A stretch of DNA of 64,000 nt from Psychrobacter ciconiae (lineage in GTDB: Bacteria; Pseudomonadota; Gammaproteobacteria; Pseudomonadales; Moraxellaceae). Positions within the stretch are counted from its first letter, which is position 1, and each line of letters begins with the position of its first letter. The stretch covers positions 124,001 to 188,000 of the forward strand of contig NZ_CAJGYV010000001.1 of the NCBI RefSeq assembly GCF_904846055.1, in the 5' to 3' direction. The notes beneath the pieces are model-generated. The model made no database searches. It was not told the origin of the DNA and saw nothing but the letters and a program-made list of their open reading frames with translations. This document shows positions 25,325 through 35,416 of this stretch, piece after piece. Both the position numbers and the translations under genes were made by a program.

Positions 25325-26599
25325 ATGCTCAACAATCAATCGCAATTTTCTCAGCCGTTAAAAGTCCTTCATACCTCCGATTGGCATTTGGGGCGTAGGC
25401 TTTATGGTCGGGCGCGCTATGAGGAGTTTTCAAAGTTTTTGGCGTGGCTGCTTGAGACCATCATTCGTGAGAACATTGATGTTTTGATTGTGGCGGGCGA
25501 TATTTTTGACACCATGACCCCAAGCAATCAGGCGCAAACGCTGTATTTTGAGTTTTTGGGAAAGGTAAGTAAATCCTGCTGTCAGCATGTGGTAATTGTG
25601 GCAGGAAACCACGATTCGCCCTCGTTTTTGGACGCGCCAAAGCAGGTGCTTAAGTTTTTGGACGTTCATGTGATCGGAACGGCGTGTGACAACCCAAGTG
25701 ATGAGGTCATCACCCTTTGGGCAAGTGATGGCGCGCCGCAAGCGATCATTGCGGCTGTGCCCTACCTTCGTGACCGTGACGTTCGCCAAAACCGCACCGG
25801 TCAAAGCTTTGATGAAAAAGACGCCAATGTCATTGCCGGTATTTGCCAGCATTATGATTTGGTTGCCGCTGAGGCAAAATATCAGCAATCACAGCTCAAG
25901 CAAGATTTTTCAGCCCATGTGCCAATCATTGCTACGGGGCATCTATTTGCCGCTGGCGGCAGCACAACCGAGGATGACGGCGTTCGCAATTTGTATGTGG
26001 GAAACCTTGGCAAGATTTCAGCAGATATGTTTGATGATTGCTTTGATTATGTGGCGCTTGGGCATCTGCACGTGCCGCAATTGGTGGGCGGTCGAGACCA
26101 CATTCGCTATAGCGGGTCACCGATTGCGATGGGCTTTGGGGAAGCTCGCCAGCGCAAGCGACTTATTTTGGTTGAATTTGGTCAAGACGGTTTGACAATG
26201 ACACCTATTTTTGTGCCGCGCTTTCAAAAACTTGCGCAAATTCGCGGTGATTTGACCCAAATTCGCGCCGAAATCGCCGACTTTGCCGCCCAAAATGAGC
26301 CCATTTGGCTTGAGGTGGTTTATAGCGGTGATGCGTTGGTCAGTGATTTGCGCGAGCAAGTTACCCAGATGATTCAGGGGACGACTTGTGAGGTGCTAAA
26401 AATCAAAAACCCTAAATCCTACCATTATGCTTTAAAACAAGATTATGAGTTTGAAACTTTGCAAGATTTGGATGAAAGCGAGGTCTTTGAGCGCTGCCTT
26501 GAGGCGCATCAAATTACCGGCGACCAAAAAATTGAGCTTCGTAGTGCTTATGACAATCTCATGGCGCTGATGACCGAGCAAGACCGTTTTGCCGATTGA
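25325..26599 (+). CDS. sbcD: Exonuclease subunit SbcD
   Basis: 424 residues, Mre11-type metallophosphoesterase. Motifs in order: DWHLG (residues 19-23), AGDIFD, AGNHDS, and the GHLF/GHLH histidines, then the C-terminal capping domain. With SbcC it forms the SbcCD nuclease that cleaves DNA hairpins and processes palindromes and blocked ends. sbcC follows 45 bp downstream, so they form one operon. Confidence 0.95.
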   Translation: MLNNQSQFSQPLKVLHTSDWHLGRRLYGRARYEEFSKFLAWLLETIIRENIDVLIVAGDIFDTMTPSNQAQTLYFEFLGKVSKSCCQHVVIVAGNHDSPSFLDAPKQVLKFLDVHVIGTACDNPSDEVITLWASDGAPQAIIAAVPYLRDRDVRQNRTGQSFDEKDANVIAGICQHYDLVAAEAKYQQSQLKQDFSAHVPIIATGHLFAAGGSTTEDDGVRNLYVGNLGKISADMFDDCFDYVALGHLHVPQLVGGRDHIRYSGSPIAMGFGEARQRKRLILVEFGQDGLTMTPIFVPRFQKLAQIRGDLTQIRAEIADFAAQNEPIWLEVVYSGDALVSDLREQVTQMIQGTTCEVLKIKNPKSYHYALKQDYEFETLQDLDESEVFERCLEAHQITGDQKIELRSAYDNLMALMTEQDRFAD

Positions 26600-26644
26600 T
26601 CCCACATTTTAAACCCAAATTAAAACCCAGCAAAGGACCACCCA

Positions 26645-29600
26645 ATGCGACTGATTGAGCTGCGCCTCACCAACTTAAACTCTTTAAAGGGCAATTGGCG
26701 CATTAATTTTACCCACGAGGCGTTTATTAATGAGGGGATTTTTGCGATTACAGGGCAAACAGGCGCCGGCAAAACCACCATTTTAGACGCCATTTGCCTC
26801 GCGCTTTATAGCCAAACGCCGCGGCTTGGAAAAATCACAGGCAGCGCGAACGACATCATGACCCAAGGCACGGGCGAATGCGCCGCTGAAGTGGTCATTG
26901 AAATCGGCGGTCAGCAGTACTGCTGCTCGTGGTATCAGCACCGTGCTTATAAAAAAGCGGGCGGAAAACTTGCTGCCATCAAACATCAAATCAGCGAGCT
27001 GCCCTCTGGCAAAATCTTAGAAGATGCCACTTCAAAGACCGCGCCTTATATTCAAGAGTTGATGGGAATGGATTTTGACCAATTTACCCGCTCCATCATG
27101 CTGGCTCAGGGCAGCTTTGCCGCGTTTTTAAAATCCGACATTGCCAACCGCGCCGCCTTACTCGAAAAAATCACCGGAACGGCAATTTATGCCAAAATTT
27201 CCAAGCAAGTTTTTGAAAAATTCCGCGATGAAAAACATCAGCTAGAACGGCTTGAATCAAAAATCGCGCACCTGCCTGTCTTAAGCTTAGAAGATGAGCG
27301 GCAACTGTCGCAGCGGCTTAGCGAGTTGAGCGACAAACAATCACAGCGTAAAGCGCAACTGCAATCCCTAAACGAGCAGTGGCGCTGGCTCGATAACATT
27401 AGCACGTTAGCGCAGCAGCTGAACCAACACCAAAACGAGTTAAGCCATGCCAACCAGCAATTTGACGCCTTTGCGCCCGAAAATTTGCGCTTAATTGCCG
27501 CCAATCGCGCTTTAGAAATTGACAGCGGTTATCAAACCTTAACCCTCAATCGTCAGCAATTGTCAGCCTTGCTCCAAGAAAAGTCTGACCTTGATGCTCA
27601 AGTACCACAGCTGGTTGCAGCGCAAACTGCCGCCAAGCAAATACAGGCGCAATGCCTTGAGCAAGAAAAAATCGCTCAAAACGAGTATCAAGTTAAGCTG
27701 CCAATGCTAAAGCAAGTTCGGCAATTAGACAGCCAAATTTTGCAACTATCAAGCGCGCTTGCCGAGGATGCCTCTCGAAAATCGGCGCTGACTCAGCAGC
27801 TATCAAACCTTGAGGCGCAAATCAGGCGTCAGCAAATCGACGCTCATAACGCCAATGAGCGTTTGATAGAGGTTCAAAATCAGCTAAAATCGCAACCAGA
27901 CCCAAGCGACTTAATCAAAGATATCGACCGCGCGCAAGAGCTTCGCTGGCAGCTTGGCGAGCAGCTTGAGGCGCAAATTCAAGACAACGCCCAACAAGCC
28001 GCCCTAGAGCAAATCGCAAAGGAAGGCTCAGCGGCGCTTGGGGCATTGGCTAAAAAACGCAGTGAAGCGCAAGATCAAGCCGAGCGGCAAAAACAGCAAC
28101 TGCTTGATCTTGAAAAAAACATAGGTGAGGACAATCAAGAAACGCTGCAGCACCAGCGTTATCTTTGGGCAAATCGCCTTAAAAAGCTCAGCACTCTCCA
28201 AGAGCGATTGCAACATTTAAAAGACGCCAACCATCAAATAAATGTGCTTGTTGAGCAGCAATCCGCGCTATCGCCACTTATTCAAGAGTCATCAATGACC
28301 ATTGAGCAGCTGCAAGACGCGATTGACGCCGACCAAGCCACGCGCCATGACAAACAGACTCAATTGCAATTGCTACAAAAAGTCGCCAAGCTTGAGGATT
28401 ATATCACCGAGCTTGAGGCAGGCGTGCCCTGTCCGCTTTGCGGCGCCACCGAGCATCCCTATCAAAACGAGCACCCTCACCTTGCAGCGGCAACAAACCC
28501 ATCAAGCTCCCAACAATTGCAAACGCTGATCGCAAGCTTAGATGAGCGCATTTCCCGCCAGCAGCAGCAATTGTCTGACCTTCAAATCAAAATCGCTGAT
28601 TTGAACGCCCGCCTTGAGCATCAACATCAGCTAAAATCAGGGCTTTATGAGCAATCTTGGCAATTATTGAAAAAGCTAAACTCAGAATCGACCGAGCTTT
28701 TACCGCACGGCTTAAAAGTTGATGAAGCATCGCTGCCGCAATTGTTCGCACAAATATCAGCAAATCTTACCAAGCACCAAGCAAGCGACCAGCCAGCGCC
28801 GCTCGATGGCTCGCTGATTGAGCTTGGCTTTACTCAGCTTCATGATATTAAAATGACAATCGATACCAAACAAGCCGCAACGATAGCCGCCCAAGATGCC
28901 CTCGCCAAAAAAACCGAGGCAATCGAAGCAACGCGGCAAGCACTAAACGAGCAGCAGCAGCAGTTATTGCAATTCAACCAAGACCATCAGCAGTTAGCGC
29001 ATGATTTACGGCTCAACCAAAGCCACCTTGATCACAGCCATCACCAAACGTCCCAGCAGCGCGAGCACTTAATAGCGCTGATTGACAAATTTATCTTCCT
29101 AATCAATAAGCACCCTCAACGCCAAGGCTTTGATGCGTTAACCGCGCTTAAGCAAAAACTCGCCCACAATATCGCGCTGCAGCAGCAAGACTGCCGGCAA
29201 GCGCTGCTCGATTGTGAACAGTTCAATCAGCAGCTGTTGCAGCTTCAAGCTCAGTTTGTGGCAAATCATGACGCAAAACTGGCACTATCAGAGCAGCTGA
29301 CCACACTTAACGCCAACATTAAGGCGCAAAAGTCGCAGCTTCAACAAGACCAAAACACCCTAGCGGCAATGGAGCGCGTGATAACTGACAAGCAGCAGCA
29401 ACAGCAAGCTTGGCAATTGAGTCGCGAACAGTTATTTGGGGGCAACCCTGATGAGGAAGCCGCGCGATTGCAAAAAACTATCGATGACGCCAAAGCTGAC
29501 TTGGCAATTACGGAGCGTAAGCTTGATGTCATCAATCAGCAATTACAAACCATAAAGGATCAACAAGCAAAAACCAATGAGGCAATTGGTCGCCTCAAAT

Positions 29601-30505
29601 CAAGCTTGTTAAGGCAAGAAGCTGACTTTCAGCAAGCATTGATAGACGCCCAATTTAATGATGAAACTGACTTTTGCCAAGCATTATTGCCCAAACATGA
29701 GCGAGATACGCTCAATCAGCAAAAGCTTGCCATTGAGCAGACCCTAAGCCGCGCCAAATTACAATTAGATACCACCAAAACCGCGCTTGAGTTGGCACAA
29801 TCGCAAGCGCTCACCGAGCAAAGCTTGCCCGAAATTACCCTTCAAACAGAAGCGCTGCAAGCCGACTTTGATAATGCTTTAAGTGAGATTGGCGGCATTG
29901 GGCAAAAGCTTTTGGACAATGAGCAACAAAAAGCCGCGCAATCGGTGCAACTGCTAAACATTCAGCAGCAAAAAGAGAATTTGCGCGTTTGGCAGCAGCT
30001 TTATGAGTTAATCGGTTCCGCTGATGGCAAAAAATACCGAACCTTCGCCCAATCGCTCACCTTTGAGGTGATGATAAACCACGCCAATCAGCAATTGCAA
30101 AAAATGAGCAACCGCTACTTACTCGTTCATGACAGCGAGCAGCCGCTTGAGCTTAGCGTCATTGATGACTATCAAGGTGGCGAGATTCGCAGTACCAAAA
30201 ACTTATCTGGCGGTGAAGGTTTTATTATCAGCTTAGCGCTCGCCCTTGGACTTTCGCAAATGGCAAGCCAAAACATCCGCGTCGATTCGCTATTTTTGGA
30301 TGAAGGCTTTGGCACGCTTGATGAAGAGTCGCTAGATATTGCCCTTGATACCTTAACCGGACTTCAACAAGAAGGTAAACTGATTGGCGTCATTTCTCAC
30401 GTGAGCGCATTAAAGGAGCGGATTTTAACCCAAATCCAAGTCAAAAAACGCTCAGGCGGTATCAGTGTTTTGTCAGGTCACGGCTGTCAAGCGCTTGCCA
30501 GTTAA
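26645..30505 (+). CDS. sbcC: Exonuclease subunit SbcC (Rad50-like ATPase)
   Basis: 1,286 residues. Walker A GQTGAGKTT (residues 37-45), Q-loop region LAQGSFAAFL, then two long Gln-rich coiled-coil arms around a zinc hook CPLCG near the middle. The C-terminal half has the ABC signature LSGGEGFIISLALALGLS and Walker B LFLDEGFGTLD. It is the ATPase partner of SbcD. It is longer than E. coli SbcC (1,048 residues), the extra length lying in the coiled coils. The last gene of the operon. Confidence 0.95.
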   Translation: MRLIELRLTNLNSLKGNWRINFTHEAFINEGIFAITGQTGAGKTTILDAICLALYSQTPRLGKITGSANDIMTQGTGECAAEVVIEIGGQQYCCSWYQHRAYKKAGGKLAAIKHQISELPSGKILEDATSKTAPYIQELMGMDFDQFTRSIMLAQGSFAAFLKSDIANRAALLEKITGTAIYAKISKQVFEKFRDEKHQLERLESKIAHLPVLSLEDERQLSQRLSELSDKQSQRKAQLQSLNEQWRWLDNISTLAQQLNQHQNELSHANQQFDAFAPENLRLIAANRALEIDSGYQTLTLNRQQLSALLQEKSDLDAQVPQLVAAQTAAKQIQAQCLEQEKIAQNEYQVKLPMLKQVRQLDSQILQLSSALAEDASRKSALTQQLSNLEAQIRRQQIDAHNANERLIEVQNQLKSQPDPSDLIKDIDRAQELRWQLGEQLEAQIQDNAQQAALEQIAKEGSAALGALAKKRSEAQDQAERQKQQLLDLEKNIGEDNQETLQHQRYLWANRLKKLSTLQERLQHLKDANHQINVLVEQQSALSPLIQESSMTIEQLQDAIDADQATRHDKQTQLQLLQKVAKLEDYITELEAGVPCPLCGATEHPYQNEHPHLAAATNPSSSQQLQTLIASLDERISRQQQQLSDLQIKIADLNARLEHQHQLKSGLYEQSWQLLKKLNSESTELLPHGLKVDEASLPQLFAQISANLTKHQASDQPAPLDGSLIELGFTQLHDIKMTIDTKQAATIAAQDALAKKTEAIEATRQALNEQQQQLLQFNQDHQQLAHDLRLNQSHLDHSHHQTSQQREHLIALIDKFIFLINKHPQRQGFDALTALKQKLAHNIALQQQDCRQALLDCEQFNQQLLQLQAQFVANHDAKLALSEQLTTLNANIKAQKSQLQQDQNTLAAMERVITDKQQQQQAWQLSREQLFGGNPDEEAARLQKTIDDAKADLAITERKLDVINQQLQTIKDQQAKTNEAIGRLKSSLLRQEADFQQALIDAQFNDETDFCQALLPKHERDTLNQQKLAIEQTLSRAKLQLDTTKTALELAQSQALTEQSLPEITLQTEALQADFDNALSEIGGIGQKLLDNEQQKAAQSVQLLNIQQQKENLRVWQQLYELIGSADGKKYRTFAQSLTFEVMINHANQQLQKMSNRYLLVHDSEQPLELSVIDDYQGGEIRSTKNLSGGEGFIISLALALGLSQMASQNIRVDSLFLDEGFGTLDEESLDIALDTLTGLQQEGKLIGVISHVSALKERILTQIQVKKRSGGISVLSGHGCQALAS

Positions 30506-30553
30506 TCTAAACTGTGCCATGATAAAACCACAACACCTGCCAAGGGGATGGTT

Positions 30554-31627
30554 ATGATGACTTATTTTTATCATAAGCCTTTGATAATCATGGCGTTAAT
30601 TAGTACAGCTTTGGCAGTTGGCGCGCCGCAAGCTTTGGCTACCATCAGCTGCGCAGGCTACTTACCAAGCAGCTATTTTGCTAAAGTCGAAGCCCAGCCG
30701 CCCTTCCCTGCCAAGCTTGTGCTGCAACCAAACGGCAATCACAAACTGGTTCAGCAAAATAAAGTCCTCGCCATCGATTTAGAAAACCCTGAAATTTTTG
30801 CCAAGCGCGTTATCATTGCCCAAAAATCAGGAAAGTTTGGCGTCATCAATCGCGCCGGCAAGGTTATCGTACCTTTTGCTTTTGATAGCTTGACCACGGA
30901 TTTAGACATTGCCACAAGTTTTGTCGTCAGCCTGCAAAAAAATGGTCAAACCTACTTTGGCGCAATTGACCGAAACGGCAACTGGATTTACCCCAGCAGT
31001 CAATCAACGCCAAAAAGCGCCGTTAAATTTCCAAATCATGTCATCCAAAAATCAACCCAAGCGCTGATCACGCACGCGCATTATGACAGCCGCGCCGACC
31101 GTGATTATTTTTTGGTAAAAAAGCGCTCAAAACTGGGACTGATTGATGATAAAGGTCGCGCGGTGGTTCCATTAAAATACGACAGCTTGCAGCCGTTAAA
31201 CATCTGCATGGGAAAACCGCTATTATTAACCGCAACTGCCGCGCAAAAAACGGCGCTTATTTCGCAAAATCATAAAACCATCGTTCCTGCCGCAAAACAT
31301 CAAGGCTTTGAGATGCTCAATCAAGACATCTCGCCCATGCTGCTATTAAAAAATCGTTTGGACAGCAAAGGTCGCCCCATAAGCAGTCAGCTGATTGAGG
31401 AATCAGGGAAAATAAGGCTGACCTCAACCGCGCCTATCACCAAGCTTTTGTATCATCAACTGTATCAATTTACCCAAAATAAAAAGATTGGCTTTATCAA
31501 TTCGCGCGGCAACATCGTATTAAAACCGCAGTTTGACAAGATTGAAGACAACGGCGATGGCGTTTGGGTGCTCAAAAACGGTAAAAAAATGCCGCTAAGC
31601 GATTTTATTGACCTTGACCGCTATTGA
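30554..31627 (+). CDS. WG-repeat-containing exported protein
   Basis: About 357 residues with a signal peptide (hydrophobic LIIMALISTALAVGAPQALA) and WG-type repeats: KFGVINRAGKVIVPFAFDSL, then a FGAIDRNGNWIYP unit, KLGLIDDKGRAVVPLKYDSL and KIGFINSRGNIVLKPQFDKI. Such repeats build beta-rich binding surfaces; the ligand is unknown. AAGGGG (30542-30547) touches an ATG at 30548 but is well spaced for the in-frame ATG at 30554 (or 30557), so the later start is preferred. It ends in a terminator shared with the opposite gene. Confidence 0.78.
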   Translation: MMTYFYHKPLIIMALISTALAVGAPQALATISCAGYLPSSYFAKVEAQPPFPAKLVLQPNGNHKLVQQNKVLAIDLENPEIFAKRVIIAQKSGKFGVINRAGKVIVPFAFDSLTTDLDIATSFVVSLQKNGQTYFGAIDRNGNWIYPSSQSTPKSAVKFPNHVIQKSTQALITHAHYDSRADRDYFLVKKRSKLGLIDDKGRAVVPLKYDSLQPLNICMGKPLLLTATAAQKTALISQNHKTIVPAAKHQGFEMLNQDISPMLLLKNRLDSKGRPISSQLIEESGKIRLTSTAPITKLLYHQLYQFTQNKKIGFINSRGNIVLKPQFDKIEDNGDGVWVLKNGKKMPLSDFIDLDRY

Positions 31628-31656
31628 TTTTCACAATATATAGTTTAAATAGCTTC

Positions 31657-31688
31657 AAAAAAACCGCCTAAAATTAGACGGTTTTTTA
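31657..31688. terminator. Bidirectional terminator between convergent genes
   Basis: AAAAAACCG ... CGGTTTTTT stem with an internal TAG/CTA pairing, between the WG-repeat gene and the NAD-glutamate dehydrogenase gene. Confidence 0.8.
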
Positions 31689-31719
31689 TTATGCTAAGTG
31701 TGCCGTTTTACAAAGCCAA

Positions 31720-34700
31720 CTACTGATTTAGTGCGGCAATGTCATTTAAAATGACCAGCAGCATGGTGGTGGTTATGGTAAGTCCGGTCAGCTCGTCAAT
31801 TTGGGATTGAAGATTGCTAAGCGCTGATTGATTGCTGAGCTGCCACTGCTCAAAGGTCTGCTTGGGGTTTTCGGAGCTCAAAAGCTGCGTCATCAGCATT
31901 CGAAGTTGCCGCGACAGTCCCGAACTTAACGCCTGAACCGCTCGGCGCTCCCAAAGGCTGTCTTGGGGCAGCTTGGCGATTTGCGCCATCATCCAATCTA
32001 TTTTTAAGCACTGATACACCTCAAAGTATAGCGGCGCAATGGCGGCAACGTTCGCGTTATATTTTTCTGCCAATAACGTGGCGTCTAGCGCATCGGCGCG
32101 ATAAGGCATCATGGCAAAGGTTGCTGCTGCCGCGCTTGGGATGCCTTGGTCGATAAGGTCTTGGGTATCTTGGCTTAAATTGGCGGCAAAATGCTGCTCG
32201 ATAAAGCCGCCTTGTTTGACCAAGTCGCTAGCACTGGTTCCAAAGCGCGAAATCATATCGCTAACGTTTAGCTCATCGTTAAAGTTGCTTAAGAACCATA
32301 ACATTGCGCGAGATTGGAAATTGCGAAGTTTGATTTCAAGTTGCAACAGCGCTTTGGCAGAGACGATATTGTCAAGCGATTCAAGTATTTGCCAAGCTTC
32401 ACTGATGGCAAAAATATCGCGGGTGATGGCATAAGCGCGAATAATGCTGGCAAGACTTTGACCACTTTGCTCAAAAATTTCAAACACCGTTTCGATGCCT
32501 AAGCGGTTAACGATGCTGTTGGTCAAATAGGTGCTGATGATTTCGCGGTGCAAGGGATGCTGCTGCATTTCCTCAAAATAGCGCGTGACCAACTCGCTTG
32601 GGAAATATTTTTTTAATTCCTTACTAAAATAGGCGTCATCAGGAACGCTTGAGGCTAAAATATGGTCGTAAACCCACATTTTGCCATACGCCATGACGAC
32701 GGCAATTTCAGGATGACTTAAGCCCTCACCTGATTTTTGGCGGCGCGCGATTTGCTCATGGCTTGGCAAATATTCAATGGCGCGGTCAAGCCGACCCTCC
32801 ATTTCTAAATGCTCAATGATGCGCTGATGGGTGGCAAGATTAGCAGCAGCATTTTGCGCACTAAGTTCAATTGCTTGCGGCTGTAAGTAGTTTTGGCGCA
32901 GTACCAATTTTGCCACGCTGTCGGTCATTTTTGCTAATAGCTCATTGCGGTCAGTTTCGCTTAATTGACCTTTTGCCACGACATCACCAAGCAAAATCTT
33001 GATGTTGACTTCATGGTCTGAGCAGTTAACGCCCGCTGAATTGTCAATGGCATCGGTATAAATACGACCGCCATTTCGCGCAAATTCAATGCGACCTTGT
33101 TGGGTGAAGCCAAGGTTTCCGCCCTCGCCAACGATACGCGCTTGCAAATCTTCGCCATTCACTCGAACTGCATCGTTAGCGCGGTCACCAACATCGCTAT
33201 TGGTCTCATTTGCGCTTTTGACATACGTGCCAATACCGCCATTCCAAAGCAGATCGACTGGCGCACAAAGCAGCTTTGAAATCAGCTCGTTGGGCGTTAA
33301 TTGATCGGCATCAATGGCAAATGCCGCTTTCATCTCATCGGTGATGGTGATGGCTTTGTCCGCTCGGGAAAATACGCCGCCGCCTTGACTGATTAATTTT
33401 TTATCATAATCCTCCCAAGTGGAGCGCGGCAATTCAAACAGACGCTTGCGCTCTTGATAAGACGCCGCGCAATCAGGATTGGGGTCAATAAAAATATGCA
33501 AATGGTTGAATGCCGCAAGCAGCTTGGTGTGTTTGGACTGCAGCATGCCATTGCCAAACACATCGCCGCTCATATCACCAACGCCAACCACGCTAAAGTC
33601 ATCGCGGTTTTGAATATCACGACCCAGCATTCGAAAATGGCGCTTTACCGACTCCCAAGCGCCGCGAGCGGTGATTCCCATCGCTTTATGGTCATAGCCC
33701 ACCGAGCCGCCCGAAGCAAACGCGTCCCCAAGCCAAAAGCCATATTCAGCCGCCAGCGCATTGGCAATGTCGGAAAACTTTGCCGTCCCTTTATCGGCGG
33801 CAACGACCAAATATGGGTCGTCGTCATCGTGGCGGACAACGTCTTTTGGTGGCACGATGTTGCCATCAATAATATTGTCGGTGATATCGAGCATTCCGCG
33901 TAAAAACGCTTGATAACATGCTACGCCCTCGGCTAAAAAGGCATCGCGGTCACTGGCATCAACCTCTGATTTGACGATAAAGCCGCCTTTGGAGCCGACC
34001 GGAACGATGACCGCGTTTTTGACCATTTGCGCTTTGACCAGCCCCAAAACTTCGGTTCGAAAGTCCTCGCGTCTGTCCGACCAGCGCAGTCCGCCGCGAG
34101 CGACTTTGCCGCCGCGAAGATGAACCGCTTCCACTTTTGGCGAATACACAAAGATTTCAAACATCGGCTTGGGTTTTGGCAAGTTTGGAATGTCACTTGC
34201 CAAAAACTTAAAGGACAATCTATCTTTGCGCTTGCCGTTTTCGGTTTGATAAAAATTGGTTCGCGCCATGGCGTTAATTAAATCCAAATACCAGCGCAAA
34301 ATTTGCTCTTCATCTAAGCGCTCAACGCTTGCTAACTGCTCATTAAGGCTTGATTGCAACTTTTGTATCATGCTGTCGCGATTTTGCGCCGCTGGATTCA
34401 TTTTTGCGGCAAACAAATCAAACAAGTCAAGGCTGATGGCGCTATGTTTAATCAGCGTTTGTGTGATATACGCATTTGAAAAAGGTGCTTTGGCTTGGCG
34501 CATATATTTTGCCAGCGCTCGCAGCACGACGACGTCATAAGTATCCAATCTTGTGGTTAAAATCAGCTCGTTGAGCGCGTCATTTTCAACGCGACCTGAC
34601 CAAATTTCTTGCAGCGCGCCTTCAAATTGCGGCTGAACGACTGCCATATCGACGGTTTCGACATGGTCAAGAACCAATTCATAATCCTGAAGCCAAACTT

Positions 34701-35064
34701 TTGGGTCGCTTGTTAATTCATACGACTGCGCTTTAATCACTGACACGCCAAAATTTTCTAAAATTGGCAACACCTTGGTCAACATCAGCGGCTCATCAAG
34801 TCCAAACAGCTTTAAATGCAATCGGTTACAAGCTTCCGCCTCGCTTTGGTACAGATGCCAAATCAGCGCCTCATCGTTATTCAGCGCGGCAAGTTTTTGC
34901 AAATCTTGCGCTGCCACCGAACTGTCAAAGCGTTCATAATACGCCGCCGGAAGGTTTGGCAATAGCGATGTTGCCATGATATCGCGCTTGGCAACTGGCA
35001 GTTCACTTAAAATACGGTCGTGGTAAGCGGCGCGGCTTTGGTCGGACGATAGCGGATTTGACAT
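31720..35064 (-). CDS. Large NAD-dependent glutamate dehydrogenase (short, ~115-kDa class)
   Basis: About 1,114 residues. It has the catalytic core of bacterial large NAD-GDHs: AVHLRGGKVARGGLRWSDRREDFRTEVLGLVKAQMVKNAVIVPVGSKGGF with the substrate Lys, then FSVVGVGDMSGDVFGNGML, NGGIGTYVK and GEGGNLGFTQQGRIE in the nucleotide domain. It converts glutamate to 2-oxoglutarate and ammonia. The common 180-kDa class has ~1,600 residues with ACT-type N-terminal domains; this protein has a much shorter N-terminal part, like the known ~115-kDa class. ATG 35064 (MSNPLSS) follows AAAAAGG at good spacing and is preferred to 35082. No upstream coding remnant is seen. Confidence 0.88.
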   Translation of the reverse strand: MSNPLSSDQSRAAYHDRILSELPVAKRDIMATSLLPNLPAAYYERFDSSVAAQDLQKLAALNNDEALIWHLYQSEAEACNRLHLKLFGLDEPLMLTKVLPILENFGVSVIKAQSYELTSDPKVWLQDYELVLDHVETVDMAVVQPQFEGALQEIWSGRVENDALNELILTTRLDTYDVVVLRALAKYMRQAKAPFSNAYITQTLIKHSAISLDLFDLFAAKMNPAAQNRDSMIQKLQSSLNEQLASVERLDEEQILRWYLDLINAMARTNFYQTENGKRKDRLSFKFLASDIPNLPKPKPMFEIFVYSPKVEAVHLRGGKVARGGLRWSDRREDFRTEVLGLVKAQMVKNAVIVPVGSKGGFIVKSEVDASDRDAFLAEGVACYQAFLRGMLDITDNIIDGNIVPPKDVVRHDDDDPYLVVAADKGTAKFSDIANALAAEYGFWLGDAFASGGSVGYDHKAMGITARGAWESVKRHFRMLGRDIQNRDDFSVVGVGDMSGDVFGNGMLQSKHTKLLAAFNHLHIFIDPNPDCAASYQERKRLFELPRSTWEDYDKKLISQGGGVFSRADKAITITDEMKAAFAIDADQLTPNELISKLLCAPVDLLWNGGIGTYVKSANETNSDVGDRANDAVRVNGEDLQARIVGEGGNLGFTQQGRIEFARNGGRIYTDAIDNSAGVNCSDHEVNIKILLGDVVAKGQLSETDRNELLAKMTDSVAKLVLRQNYLQPQAIELSAQNAAANLATHQRIIEHLEMEGRLDRAIEYLPSHEQIARRQKSGEGLSHPEIAVVMAYGKMWVYDHILASSVPDDAYFSKELKKYFPSELVTRYFEEMQQHPLHREIISTYLTNSIVNRLGIETVFEIFEQSGQSLASIIRAYAITRDIFAISEAWQILESLDNIVSAKALLQLEIKLRNFQSRAMLWFLSNFNDELNVSDMISRFGTSASDLVKQGGFIEQHFAANLSQDTQDLIDQGIPSAAAATFAMMPYRADALDATLLAEKYNANVAAIAPLYFEVYQCLKIDWMMAQIAKLPQDSLWERRAVQALSSGLSRQLRMLMTQLLSSENPKQTFEQWQLSNQSALSNLQSQIDELTGLTITTTMLLVILNDIAALNQ

Positions 35065-35416
35065 AGTGGTGACCTTTTTCATCAGATTTTGTTTTTAATT
35101 ATTAAAAATAATTACACGAGTCGTTATCAAAATTAGCTTTTAATCTCAGATTTATTAAAAGTGAGCGTTAAGCTTTTGACCTAAGAAAGTGTAACGCAAG
35201 CCGGCATTTTAAGGGCGTTATTAACATCATTTCATGAATGGTTATAATGATGATAACCTTTATTAACAAGACAGATTACCATGCAAATCGCTGAATCATC
35301 TGCCGTTTTTAAGGGAATTTTGTTAGAATAATGCTCAACTCGTTTAGCGCTACTTTTTGCATCATTTTTTTGGCAGCGTTATCAATAGCAATATTACTCA
35401 TAAAGGGCAACTTATC

